Notes: a model not told the origin generated them from the letters alone. A DNA stretch of 64,000 bases from Cytophagales bacterium (GCA_030448185.1 JAUJNL010000018.1:1-64000), one strand, 5' to 3'; shown: positions 53,216 to 62,343, numbered from the stretch's first letter. A program made the numbers and translations.

Positions 53216-54730
53216 ATGATTAAGAATGCTATCATTCTATTTTTTATACTGCTGTCCATAAGCTCTTCTTTTGCCCAGAAAAGCCAGAAGCCCAATATCA
53301 TCCTGATTTATACCGATCAGCACCGGTATGATGCCTTAGGTGCATTCGGGAATAAAAGTATACGAACGCCTACTCTTGATCAACTCGCCGCTTCCGGCGT
53401 ATATTTTCCGCAGGCTTTCGTCACTTCTCCGGTATGTACGCCCTCCCGCTGGAGTTTGCATAGCGGTATGTTTACTACCAGTCATCAGACCTATTCCAAC
53501 CACCATACCGGCGTACAACCGCCAACCAATCTGCCGCTGGAACTGAAAAATGCCGGATACGCCAATGCGCTGATCGGGAAGAATCATAGTTTCCTGGGAG
53601 AACGGGAATTTATGCTGATGCGGGATGTGCCCATAAAGGATGGCAAGCGGATGGCAACGGAGGCGGCACCGTGGTCGGTGGAAAATGACCCTATGCACCA
53701 ATTAACCAATTACACGCTGGATTTTATTACGGATCAGACTAAGCTTGAGCAACCCTTTTTCATCTGGCTATCTTATTTGTATCCCCACACTCCCTACGAA
53801 GTACCGGAGCCTTACTTCTCGCGGTATAAAGACACTAAACTTCCGCCGGTACACCTTGAGAAAGAGGGACTAACAGCCGCCAACAAACCCTTCCGGCAGG
53901 TTTTTCACCAGGAGAATAATGACCGTTTGTTGCCTTTTAACGAGAATCAGGTGGATGCCATGCGGAAGACCTATTACAGTATGGTCACCTTGGTAGACGA
54001 TGAGGTAAAAAGAATAGTGGATTTTTTGCAGGCCCATAACCTGACCAGTAATACGATTATTATTTTTACCAGCGACCACGGGGATTACCAGGGTGATCAC
54101 GGAATGTATACCAAAAGCCCGGCCCTTTACGATTGTTTGGTACGGGTGCCCCTGATCTTTTCCTGGCCCGGCACCATAGCGGCAAATGTCCGCAGCAACC
54201 AATTGATTTCACAGGTAGATATTATGCCGACTTTGCTGGCTTTTGCCGGCTTGCCGGTTCCCAAGCAGGTTCAGGGCATTGATCTGTCTACCTATTTGCG
54301 TAAGGGAACCACCCAAAAGCTGATAAGACAAGAAGTATATGCCGAGTACGGTATTTCCGGGGAGCCCTTTGACCGAGCCCGGTTAGAGAAGGTGTTTCCG
54401 GATTACAAGGAGAAACCACTCACTTTCGCGGCCGGTATTCCGTGGGAAGCTAACCCCGTATCGTTGGCTGGTAGGTTCCGGATGATCCGCACCCATGACT
54501 GGAAATACATTCATAATCCCGGGGAAAAGGATGAACTGTATAACTTGAAAAAAGATCCTTACGAATTGAAAAATTTAGCCGGATTAAGGGAATATGCCCG
54601 CATACAGCACCGACTCAAAAGTAAATTAACAACCTGGAAGAACGGCCTTCCCGCCGCTGAACGGGACCAGGAAAATCTGGTAGATGAATTTATCCAGGAC
54701 TTCGCCATGAAAAGGAGGAAAAGCGACTGA
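53216..54730 (+). CDS. Secreted sulfatase (S1 family)
   Basis: 504 residues, intact, with a signal peptide (MIKNAIILFFILLSISSSFA). IYTDQHRYDALG carries the first metal-site Asp (Asp34, with Gln35 in place of the second Asp), CTPSR at 74-78 the catalytic Cys74, and LIGKNHSF and SYLYPHTPYE other active-site positions. FTSDHGDYQGDHGMYTKSP is typical of S1 enzymes with SDHG instead of SDNG. The C-terminus has the family MIRTHDWKYIHNPGEKDELYNLKKDP. It removes sulfate from glycan fragments in the periplasm. Last gene of the glycan-use locus. Confidence 0.95.
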   Translation: MIKNAIILFFILLSISSSFAQKSQKPNIILIYTDQHRYDALGAFGNKSIRTPTLDQLAASGVYFPQAFVTSPVCTPSRWSLHSGMFTTSHQTYSNHHTGVQPPTNLPLELKNAGYANALIGKNHSFLGEREFMLMRDVPIKDGKRMATEAAPWSVENDPMHQLTNYTLDFITDQTKLEQPFFIWLSYLYPHTPYEVPEPYFSRYKDTKLPPVHLEKEGLTAANKPFRQVFHQENNDRLLPFNENQVDAMRKTYYSMVTLVDDEVKRIVDFLQAHNLTSNTIIIFTSDHGDYQGDHGMYTKSPALYDCLVRVPLIFSWPGTIAANVRSNQLISQVDIMPTLLAFAGLPVPKQVQGIDLSTYLRKGTTQKLIRQEVYAEYGISGEPFDRARLEKVFPDYKEKPLTFAAGIPWEANPVSLAGRFRMIRTHDWKYIHNPGEKDELYNLKKDPYELKNLAGLREYARIQHRLKSKLTTWKNGLPAAERDQENLVDEFIQDFAMKRRKSD

Positions 54731-54841
54731 GTGCACCCTGCTTTTCTGATGGAAGCCTCTCCGAAAGACTGGCAGTTGGATAGATAACCAGATTTAAATA
54801 ATTGAGGGGAGGTGATAAATCGGATTACCAACCCGATGGTT

Positions 54842-54937
54842 GTTCGGCATTGGCAATGCCGAACCGGGGAAATGGCGGATTTGCAATCCGCTAAAAGGTC
54901 TTACATTAATTAGCTTATTGTATTGTAGACCTTTTTA
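54842..54937. repeat. Cluster of palindromic intergenic repeats
   Basis: Three hairpins lie in a row: GTTCGGCATT-GGC-AATGCCGAAC (54842-54864), GCGGATT-TGC-AATCCGC (54875-54891), and AAAAGGTCTTACA (54893-54905) facing TGTAGACCTTTT (54925-54936). They occupy the gap between convergent genes (sulfatase and FAD oxidoreductase). The first two look like copies of a REP/BIME-like element; the third may act as a bidirectional terminator. Confidence 0.6.
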
Positions 54938-54990
54938 TTTAGCACCACCCCTCATAAAGTATTTATCATAGAGCATTCAACATTTGGATA

Positions 54991-56580
54991 TTATCCAGCT
55001 GATACCTGCTTCCTGACATACATAGCGGCCAGTCGTTCGGCGCACCGTTCCCCATCCATAGCTGCGGATACGATGCCGCCGGCGTAACCGGCCCCTTCGG
55101 CCGAAGGAAACAAACGTTTTACCTGCACGTGTTCCAATGACTCCCGGTCCCGGGGAATCCGGACGGGGGAAGAAGTCCGGCTCTCCACGCCAATGAGCTG
55201 GGCCTCGTTGGTCAGGTAGCCTTTCATTTTCTGCCCGAACACCTTAAAGCCTTCCCGTAGGCGTACAGATATCGTTGGAGGTAATAACTCGTGCATATTT
55301 ACGGAAACCAGGCCCGGCTGGTAAGACGTATCCAGTAGCCCAGTGGAAAGTTTGCCATTGACGAAATCTACCATCCGTTGGGCCGGGGCGGCCTGCGTAC
55401 CACCGGCAAGTCCAAACGCTTTCTGTTCCAGCATTTGCTGCATCCGCAAGGCGGCCAGCGGACCGTGTTCTCTATGCATGTGCCAGTCGGGCTCATTGAT
55501 AGCCACGACCATGCCCGAGTTGGCAAATTTTGAATCGCGCCGCGAAGGCGACATGCCATTGACCACGATCTCACCCGGCGCCGTAGCCGCTGGTACAATG
55601 TATCCGCCCGGACACATGCAGAACGAAAACACCCCCCGTTCTTCGCCCTTATATTTTGCCTGGGTCACCAGCGAGTAAGAGGAAGCCGGCAACCAGGCAC
55701 TCCGGCTTTCGCAGCGGTACTGAATACGGTCAATGACTGACTGCTGGTGTTCGATGCGTACGCCCATTGCGAAAGGTTTGGCCTCAATATATACCTGCCG
55801 GTGGTGAAGTAGCTCAAAAATATCACGGGCCGAATGTCCGGTAGCTAAAACCACTCCTAAACCCGAATATTCGGAGCCCTCTTCGGTAATTACTCCCTTT
55901 ATTTCCCCCTCCTTCAGAATAAAGTCAGTTACTTTTTTACTAAATAAAAATTCGCCTCCGGCAGCCAGTATGCTTTCCCGCAGGGCGGTAACAATAGCGG
56001 GAAGTTTGTTGGTGCCAATATGCGGATGGGCATCGACCAGAATTTCATTCGTTGCCCCGTGAGCTACCAGTATTTCGAGTATCCGGCGGACATCGCCCCG
56101 CTTATTGGACCGCGTATACAGCTTTCCGTCCGAGTAGGTGCCAGCGCCGCCTTCCCCAAAACAATAGTTAGAATCCGGGTTAACGATATGCTGTTTGGTA
56201 ATAGCGGCTAAGTCACGGCGCCGGGAACGCACATCCTTGCCGCGTTCCAGCACAATGGGTTTAATCCCTAATTCAATCAGACGCAGGGCCGCAAACATAC
56301 CGGCCGGACCGGCCCCTACAACAATAGCCTGCGGAGACCGGCTCACGTCTGGGTACTCTTTCCGAAACAGCAGCAACGGTTCGGGGTGTTCACCTTCGTA
56401 CACGGCGGCGGTGACATTTACCTTTACCTGCCGCGAACGGGCATCAATGGAGCGGCGCAGGGGCCGGATCAGCAACGATTGGGAATCCCGCAGGTGCAGT
56501 GTATGGACAACGTGATTTCTGAAACGGCTTTCGTCAAAGGCTACTTCCGGCGGCAGCGCCATTTCTATGATTTTGGGCAT
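54991..56580 (-). CDS. FAD-dependent dehydrogenase (COG2509-like)
   Basis: 529 residues. An N-terminal ferredoxin-like region (about 1-75) precedes the dinucleotide-binding motif IVVGAGPAGMFAALRLIELG (Gly89, Gly91, Gly94) and IVLERGKDVRSRRRDLAA. CFGEGGAGTYSDGKLYTR and VLATGHSARDIFELL, PFAMGVRIEH and FCMCPGGYIVPAA are strongly conserved in this uncharacterised family of bacterial flavoproteins. It probably acts as a cytoplasmic redox enzyme; the substrate is unknown. The C-terminus LFPSAEGAGYAGGIVSAAMDGERCAE is a typical FAD-binding end. Confidence 0.92.
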   Translation of the reverse strand: MPKIIEMALPPEVAFDESRFRNHVVHTLHLRDSQSLLIRPLRRSIDARSRQVKVNVTAAVYEGEHPEPLLLFRKEYPDVSRSPQAIVVGAGPAGMFAALRLIELGIKPIVLERGKDVRSRRRDLAAITKQHIVNPDSNYCFGEGGAGTYSDGKLYTRSNKRGDVRRILEILVAHGATNEILVDAHPHIGTNKLPAIVTALRESILAAGGEFLFSKKVTDFILKEGEIKGVITEEGSEYSGLGVVLATGHSARDIFELLHHRQVYIEAKPFAMGVRIEHQQSVIDRIQYRCESRSAWLPASSYSLVTQAKYKGEERGVFSFCMCPGGYIVPAATAPGEIVVNGMSPSRRDSKFANSGMVVAINEPDWHMHREHGPLAALRMQQMLEQKAFGLAGGTQAAPAQRMVDFVNGKLSTGLLDTSYQPGLVSVNMHELLPPTISVRLREGFKVFGQKMKGYLTNEAQLIGVESRTSSPVRIPRDRESLEHVQVKRLFPSAEGAGYAGGIVSAAMDGERCAERLAAMYVRKQVSAG

Positions 56581-56762
56581 GGTTGGGTAAGGTATTTATC
56601 CTTAAATGAAAACAAAATTAGACGGAACGGATGTAAGTTTTAGGATTTAATGAGTGTAAAATATCTCCGTTTGGCTGAGCTATAATAATTAATTTTGACG
56701 TTACTCTTTTACAGTAAAACCAACTGCCGGTTCCAAAAAGTTTAATTAAAGTCTCTTTTTCA

Positions 56763-57464
56763 ATGATTCTTTCGCTCATCCTCCAGATTCTGCATGCTAC
56801 GCCTGATGGTGGCGTCCTGTACGCCGAAACCCGTTTCGGACACACGATTGTAGAGCCTTGGAATGCTTTTTCGTCCCTGACTTTTTTATTGCCGGTTTTC
56901 TACTGGGCTTTCCGCTTACGTGGCCAATACGGTAAAAATATATTTCTGCTCTTATGCATGCCGTTGCTGGCCCTGGGTGGAATTGGCAGCACTGTTTATC
57001 ATGCCTTCCGTAGTTCCCCTTACTTTCTGATGCTGGATGTATTACCGATTATGGTCCTGACCCTGATGATCGGGTTGTATTTCTGGTGGAGACTACTGCC
57101 GCACTGGAGCTACGTGGCATTGATTGCGGTAGCCTCGCTTGCCTTACGTTATGTTGCTTACCAGACCTTTCAGGGGCAGGCGGCAATTAATCTCTCTTAT
57201 TTTGTGAGCGGCGCTACTATTTTTCTGCCGGCCCTGCTACTCTTGTGGCGTACCCGTTTTCAGGGCTGGACCACGATTGTACTGGCTACTTTATTCTTTA
57301 TCGTGTCGCTGGTCTTCCGCAAGTACGATGCGCCCTACAGCCTGCTGCCGATGGGAACGCATTGGTTGTGGCACGTATGCTGCGCCATCGGCGCCTTCTT
57401 CCTGGCGGAATACCTGTATCTGATCAACCGGCTTTCTCTGAATCGCCGGGTAGAAATGGCGTAA
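56763..57464 (+). CDS. Ceramidase-like CREST-superfamily membrane protein
   Basis: 233 residues with seven predicted hydrophobic helices. The metal-site pattern of alkaline ceramidases is visible: Ser76 and His80 in GSTVYHAF, Asp92 in MLDVLPI, and His199 and His203 in HWLWHVCCAIGAF. EPWNAFSSLTF matches the start region of bacterial family members. It may hydrolyse an amide bond in ceramide-like lipids, which is of interest because many Bacteroidota make sphingolipids. A role in lipid signalling is possible. No neighbouring lipid genes are present. Confidence 0.75.
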   Translation: MILSLILQILHATPDGGVLYAETRFGHTIVEPWNAFSSLTFLLPVFYWAFRLRGQYGKNIFLLLCMPLLALGGIGSTVYHAFRSSPYFLMLDVLPIMVLTLMIGLYFWWRLLPHWSYVALIAVASLALRYVAYQTFQGQAAINLSYFVSGATIFLPALLLLWRTRFQGWTTIVLATLFFIVSLVFRKYDAPYSLLPMGTHWLWHVCCAIGAFFLAEYLYLINRLSLNRRVEMA

Positions 57465-57552
57465 AGTTTTGGTGGGGTGATTATTAATTTTGAGGAATAT
57501 TCGTAAATATTCGTCCTTTTGCATTGTTTTAACTCCCGCCAGAAAATCATCT

Positions 57553-58455
57553 ATGGTCCACCATAAAGTTAAAGATGTTATCAGTAACGCTAATTTTCAT
57601 CGACCTGATAGTAGTCAAAAATTGTATGAACTGATCCGTATTTTCCCCGGATGGGAAAAAGCACGTATCATGCCTCAGGGATACCACAGGCACTTATTTT
57701 ATGAACTCTTGTGGCTCAAGTCGGGTAGCTGGGTTCAGATGGCCGATTTCAAGGAATACGTTATAATAGCCAATCAAGTGTTGTTTCTGCCGAAAAACGT
57801 CATTCACTATTGTCAAGAAGGCCAGTTAGCCGAAGGAATACTTTTATTATTCAAAGAGGATTTTTTTAGTACCGATCAGGCTGTGGCTTTTCATGATTTT
57901 ATGTTGTTTAATCCACTGGGTGGACCACTTCTCTTAACCCCGGCTTCAACAGATGAAAAAGTATTAAATAATTTGTTTAGTTTGTTGCTAGAAGATACAA
58001 GTGAACCAATTAGTTTTGGTCAAAGCCTTTCCCAGCAAAGTTTGCTATACGTGCTTCTTTACAAAATAGAACAAATTGCGCAGCATTCAGCAGGTAAAAC
58101 GGAAACGCCCAGCGTCATTAATCTTGATGTATATTCTCGTTTCAGTGTACTGCTTGAAAGAAACTTTCGTACTCAACATACTGTCAATTTTTATGCTTCG
58201 GCTTTACACCTTAGTCCAAAGCAATTAGCACGAAACCTTTTTATTAGTAGCGGAGGCAGTACGACGCAACAGTTAATTCATACCCGGTTAATTGTCGAAG
58301 CAAAGCGGCTATTAGCTTATTCAACCCTTAGTGTTAAAGAAGTAGCTTATACCATCGGCCTTGAAGACCCAGCTTATTTTTCCAGGCTTTTTAAGCGGAA
58401 AACCGGCTCAAGCCCTGATACATTCCGAGCAATGTGGACTCAAAAGTCCTACTGA
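57553..58455 (+). CDS. AraC-family transcriptional regulator
   Basis: 300 residues from the ATG at 57553 (MVHHKVKDVIS); an in-frame extension starts at 57490 but lacks support. The N-terminal part is cupin-like (RHLFYELLWLKSGSWVQMADFKEYVI, LFLPKNVIHY) and probably binds a small ligand. The C-terminal double helix-turn-helix has HTVNFYASALHLSPKQLARNL, STLSVKEVAYTIGLEDPAYFSRLFKRKTGSSPDTFR. It lies 45 bp upstream of the MBL-fold gene on the same strand. Confidence 0.92.
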   Translation: MVHHKVKDVISNANFHRPDSSQKLYELIRIFPGWEKARIMPQGYHRHLFYELLWLKSGSWVQMADFKEYVIIANQVLFLPKNVIHYCQEGQLAEGILLLFKEDFFSTDQAVAFHDFMLFNPLGGPLLLTPASTDEKVLNNLFSLLLEDTSEPISFGQSLSQQSLLYVLLYKIEQIAQHSAGKTETPSVINLDVYSRFSVLLERNFRTQHTVNFYASALHLSPKQLARNLFISSGGSTTQQLIHTRLIVEAKRLLAYSTLSVKEVAYTIGLEDPAYFSRLFKRKTGSSPDTFRAMWTQKSY

Positions 58456-58499
58456 ACGTCCTTTTTGTCTAAGAAGGGTGACTTGCGTCCTCAGTACTT

Positions 58500-59384
58500 T
58501 TGGACTCTCATTTAACCCTTTGTACAGTGTCACTTATACAACCCGTCAATCCTTCAGTTTCCGCATTACCTATTGGAATTTATACTTCACGACCTGAAGC
58601 GTTCCTTGTTAATTCGTATTTAGTTGATACCAACGCCGGTATCGTCGTAATCGACAGTCAGTTTCTGATTTCGGAGGCACGAGAATTAAAAGATAAAATT
58701 AACTCGACAGGTAAACCATTAGCTGCGATCTTTATTACTCATCCCCATCCCGATCACTTCAATGGTGTAGGAGTATTAGTAGAAGATGCTCCGAATGTTC
58801 CCATTTATGCAACACAGCCTACATTGAACGGTATTATTGCTGTAGAAGCACAGAAACGCGCTTTTTGGACTCCCATTCACGGGGCCAATTATCCAGTATC
58901 TACCGTCTTACCTAACAACATCCTGAGTTCAGGCAAATCAGTGACAATTGGCGGAGTAACTTTCTGCGTTGAAGATATAGGAGAAGGTGAAACATCTAAT
59001 ATGACACTAATATATGTGCCTGCAAAGAATGTGCTATTTGCTGGTGATTTGGCCTATCACAGTGTTCACCCTTGGTTAGTAGAATCGCACTCTCAAGCCT
59101 GGTTACAACAGTTGGCTGCTGTTCAGCAGCGGTACTCTACTATTCAAACCGTTTATGTTGGTCATGGTGCTCCAGGCGCTATGACTATGTTTGCTGAACA
59201 GATTGATTACATTACATTTTTCCAAGCGCTTGTTCGCCAGTACCAATCTGCGTCTGGGGTTATGCCTGATGAAGCAAGTAGTAACGCAATTATTAAAGCC
59301 ACTATTGAACGCTACCCAGGATTGCCCTTAGAAAGTTTAATAGCGATGAATATTGCCGGTATTGTTGCCGAGCATATCGCTTAA
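58500..59384 (+). CDS. MBL-fold metallohydrolase
   Basis: 294 residues from TTG at 58500, or 285 from GTG at 58527. The zinc signature is ITHPHPDHFNG (HxHxDH); the further metal ligands are in LIYVPAKNVLFAGDLAYHSVHPW and VYVGHGAPGA. The N-terminus NSYLVDTNAGIVVIDSQ is typical of beta-lactamase-fold hydrolases of the SdsA/vmlR-like group rather than beta-lactamases. The substrate is unknown; the tandem with the AraC gene suggests inducible hydrolysis of a small ester or lactone. Confidence 0.85.
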   Translation: MDSHLTLCTVSLIQPVNPSVSALPIGIYTSRPEAFLVNSYLVDTNAGIVVIDSQFLISEARELKDKINSTGKPLAAIFITHPHPDHFNGVGVLVEDAPNVPIYATQPTLNGIIAVEAQKRAFWTPIHGANYPVSTVLPNNILSSGKSVTIGGVTFCVEDIGEGETSNMTLIYVPAKNVLFAGDLAYHSVHPWLVESHSQAWLQQLAAVQQRYSTIQTVYVGHGAPGAMTMFAEQIDYITFFQALVRQYQSASGVMPDEASSNAIIKATIERYPGLPLESLIAMNIAGIVAEHIA

Positions 59385-59692
59385 TCAACCAGACTTGGTA
59401 CCGTATCACAGTCTTTCTTTATTGTTATTCTCGAAGAAAATCTTCTCAGGATAAGGCAATAATTGACCTAATTTGAGACGATTCTCTTCGAGAATGACGG
59501 GAGAGAAGGTAAATTCAATAATACTGACAGGGCTTTTGCCAAACACCCCTAAATCCCCTGAAAGGGATTTTATAAACCTGATTTTGAGCCCCCTTCAGGG
59601 AATAAAAACGGCATAGTCCTGACTAAAATGTTTGCTGTTCGCTATGAAAAGCTCATCTGCACATTGACACATCCCCTTATCAGCGCATCCGT
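59385..59692. other. Intergenic gap with inverted repeat
   Basis: ATTCTCGAAGA (59427-59437) recurs inverted as TCTTCGAGAAT (59485-59495), and AATCCC-CTGAA-AGGGATT forms a small hairpin near 59552-59569. No gene is visible. These are probably the remnants of intergenic repeats and may act as terminators for the convergent genes. Confidence 0.35.
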
Positions 59693-60610
59693 TTACTGCT
59701 CTCCCTCTATAAAACACAGTGCCGCCGCGCCGAGGATACCGGCATTATTGCCCAATTTAGCCAGCTTTACTTCCAGCTTTTTCAGGTAATACGGGGAAAG
59801 GTACCGGTTTAAGGACTCAAACATGCTTTTTTCCATAAATTTATAGGCTTTGGCCACTCCGCCGCCGATATAAATGTTTTTAATGTCCAGAATGTAAATA
59901 GCTGAAGCCAGTGCCCCACCCAATACTTTGCCGTATTCATTAAAAACTTTTAGGGCTACTTCATCACCAGCCAGCGCGGCATCCGTGATTGCATCGTCGT
60001 CCAGCTTGGTGGCTTCCTTTATCCGCGAATTTCCCGGATGCGCTTTGGCGAGTTCCTTGGCCATTTGTATTAACCCGGCCTTGCCAATGGTTTGTTCTAC
60101 GGAACGTCCATTGCCGCTGACGATGTGCCCCAGTTCGAGGGCATTGCCGTCGCCTCCCTTAAAAATTTTACGATCAATGACCGCGCCGCTGCCAATGCCG
60201 GTACCCAGTGTCACCAGCAGAAAATTGTCGGGCATGGGCTGGCCCGAAAAATATAATTCACCCAGGGCTGCCGCATTGGCATCATTCTCCAGATGGAAGG
60301 CTACGCCCGGATACTGTTTTTCTAATTGTTCGACCAGTGGTAAGCCGTTGAGCTCCGGAATATTTACAATTTCTACCAGCGTGCGGCGGTCATTGGAGAT
60401 CATACCGGGTGCCCCAATACCTACGTGCTTTACTTCCGGGTGGGCTCGCAGCCAGTCACCCACAATTTTTACCAGTCCTTGCCCCGTGTTGCCACTTTCC
60501 CGCAGGGGTTTGGTAGACACCTTTTTCTTTTCCAGCAACTGGCCGGCACGGTCTACCAGACCAAATTTTACGTTACTTCCGCCAATATCAATTCCGGTGA
60601 ATGTTTGCAT
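59693..60610 (-). CDS. ROK-family glucokinase-like protein
   Basis: 305 residues from the ATG at 60610 (MQTFTGIDIGGSNVKFGLV). The phosphate-binding motif GIDIGGSNVKFGLV, the catalytic ENDANAAALGE and LVTLGTGIGSGAVID are present, as is the IYIGGGVAKA motif. The zinc-binding loop CxCGxxGCxE of most ROK proteins is replaced by GNGRSVEQTIGKAGL, with no Cys. This Cys-less state is known in polyphosphate-dependent glucokinases, so polyphosphate use is possible. It phosphorylates glucose or a close sugar. Precedes the nucleoside transporter on the same strand, separated by a long hairpin. Confidence 0.88.
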   Translation of the reverse strand: MQTFTGIDIGGSNVKFGLVDRAGQLLEKKKVSTKPLRESGNTGQGLVKIVGDWLRAHPEVKHVGIGAPGMISNDRRTLVEIVNIPELNGLPLVEQLEKQYPGVAFHLENDANAAALGELYFSGQPMPDNFLLVTLGTGIGSGAVIDRKIFKGGDGNALELGHIVSGNGRSVEQTIGKAGLIQMAKELAKAHPGNSRIKEATKLDDDAITDAALAGDEVALKVFNEYGKVLGGALASAIYILDIKNIYIGGGVAKAYKFMEKSMFESLNRYLSPYYLKKLEVKLAKLGNNAGILGAAALCFIEGEQ

Positions 60611-60679
60611 AGGTTGATTATGATATGAATAGTTTAGCGTGTTGGTTTGAGGTATCCAGTTTATAATTATAAGCGTCAT

Positions 60680-60757
60680 TAGTCATTGGGAAAAAGGTAC
60701 TAGGTATTGGGTACTAGTCATTAGTTTTACCCTAGATGATCTTTTTCCCAATGACTA
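60680..60757. repeat. 17-bp inverted repeat between glucokinase and nucleoside transporter genes
   Basis: TAGTCATTGGGAAAAAG (60680-60696) and its exact complement (60741-60757) enclose 44 bp that hold further repeats of TATTGGGTACTAG type. It may form a terminator-like structure on the minus strand after the transporter, or be an intergenic repeat unit. Confidence 0.6.
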
Positions 60758-60791
60758 GTCAACTAATGACCAATTCACCAATGACAATTTC

Positions 60792-62117
60792 CTAATACCT
60801 ACCCCCAATTAGGGCCCCCGCAATCGAAGCCGTCATCAGCGTAGTCAGGGTACCGCCCAGCAGGGCCAGCATCCCCAACCGTGAAAGATTTTGCTGCTGA
60901 TTAGGCGCCATGATGGCAATCCCCCCAATCTGAATGGCAATTGAACTAAAATTGGCAAAACCACAAAGCGCATAGGTAGCAATAATCACGGATCGGTGCG
61001 AAATAGCCCCGGCTGCCTGCATTTTGGAAAGGCCCAGGTACGCTACAAACTCATTGATCACTGTTTTCTGCCCCAGCAGACTGCCTACTTCCAATGTATC
61101 CTGCCATTCTACTCCGATCAGCCAGGCCAGCACCCTGAATACCTGTCCCAGGATGTATTCGAGAGAAAAGCCACTGAAGTTGTTTTGAGTAGTCTGTTGT
61201 ACCCAGGTATTCAGACCAGTCCACTCCCCAACCATATTGGTCAGGAAGAAATTGAGCATGGCAATAACGGCGATAAAAGCCAGCAGCATCCCGGCGATAT
61301 TAAGGGCTAATTTAAGCCCGTCGGCCGCACCAATTGCCATCGCGTCAATCAGGTTTACGCCCAGTTCCTCTTTATTTACTTTTAGTTTGGTGTCAATCTT
61401 ATCAAATTCCTTTTCGGGCAGCAGCATTTTGGCCATTACAATTCCCGCCGGTGCACTCATGATGGAGGCCGTCAGCAGGTGAGACGCAAACTGCGCCTGC
61501 GAAGCGGGGTTGTTGCCCCCCAGAAACGACACGAAAGCGCCCAGTACACTCCCGGCAATATTAGCCATGCCGCCGACCATCAGGCAAAATAGTTCGGACT
61601 TAGTCATGTTCGGGATAAAAGGCCGTACTAGCAACGGCGCTTCAGTTTGTCCCAGAAAGATATTTCCCGCGGCGGCAAAACTTTCCGCCCCCGATAACCG
61701 CATTGTGCGCGACATGACCCAGGCAATCCCGAAAACAATTTTCTGTAAAATGCCCAGATAATATAATCCGGCTGTAATGGTGGAAAAGAAAATCACTACG
61801 GGCAGAATCTGGAAAGCGAAAATAACGCCCAGATGGTGCCGGGCCGCTGGGTCGTCAGACGGATAATTGACGGCCAAGCCGCTGAATAAGAATTCGGCTC
61901 CGGCCTGCGAAAAGTTGAGGAAGGTGACAAACCCATTGCCAATGGCTTCGAAAGCCTGGGCGACAATATCAATTTTCAGCACCAGCAGGGCGAAAATAAT
62001 CTGTAGCAGAATGCCGGTTCCGACGAGTTTCCAGTCAATGGCTTTACGATCTTTGGAAAAAATAAAAGCAATACTGACCAACACCGCCAGGCCAAGCAAT
62101 CCTCTGAGATAAACCAT
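60792..62117 (-). CDS. Concentrative nucleoside transporter (NupC family)
   Basis: 441 residues with about ten hydrophobic helices. GNIFLGQTEAPLLVRPFIPNMTKSELF is the signature for CNT transporters, and SVLGAFVSFLGGNN, GAADGLKLALNIAGMLLAFIA and NEFVAYLGLSKM are conserved family segments. It imports nucleosides with H+ or Na+. The start at 62117 (MVYLRGLLGL) is standard. It ends before the inverted repeat at 60680-60757. Confidence 0.93.
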   Translation of the reverse strand: MVYLRGLLGLAVLVSIAFIFSKDRKAIDWKLVGTGILLQIIFALLVLKIDIVAQAFEAIGNGFVTFLNFSQAGAEFLFSGLAVNYPSDDPAARHHLGVIFAFQILPVVIFFSTITAGLYYLGILQKIVFGIAWVMSRTMRLSGAESFAAAGNIFLGQTEAPLLVRPFIPNMTKSELFCLMVGGMANIAGSVLGAFVSFLGGNNPASQAQFASHLLTASIMSAPAGIVMAKMLLPEKEFDKIDTKLKVNKEELGVNLIDAMAIGAADGLKLALNIAGMLLAFIAVIAMLNFFLTNMVGEWTGLNTWVQQTTQNNFSGFSLEYILGQVFRVLAWLIGVEWQDTLEVGSLLGQKTVINEFVAYLGLSKMQAAGAISHRSVIIATYALCGFANFSSIAIQIGGIAIMAPNQQQNLSRLGMLALLGGTLTTLMTASIAGALIGGRY

Positions 62118-62292
62118 AGAAAGTCAAGGGGTAAAAAGACTGGTAAAAGCAGAAAAGGTTAGGGCGCAAAATAACGGTATTTAGGGCAGTAATAAAAAGC
62201 CGGTTCTTTGCCTGCAGGACGATGTGCCGCAGGGAAAAGCGGTAGTGCGTAGCCGGTTAAATCACTGCGTGCTGAATAGGCAGAATTGAGTC

Positions 62293-62343
62293 ATACACCC
62301 GGAAAAAGCATTGCCATTGCGGTGATGCTTTTTCCGGGTGTAT
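62293..62343 (-). terminator. Long perfect hairpin terminator
   Basis: ATACACCCGGAAAAAGCAT (62293-62311) pairs with its exact complement at 62325-62343, a 19-bp perfect stem with a 13-base loop. It lies 32 bp past the phosphatase gene stop on the minus strand, and its stem provides a T-run (CTTTTT). Confidence 0.8.
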
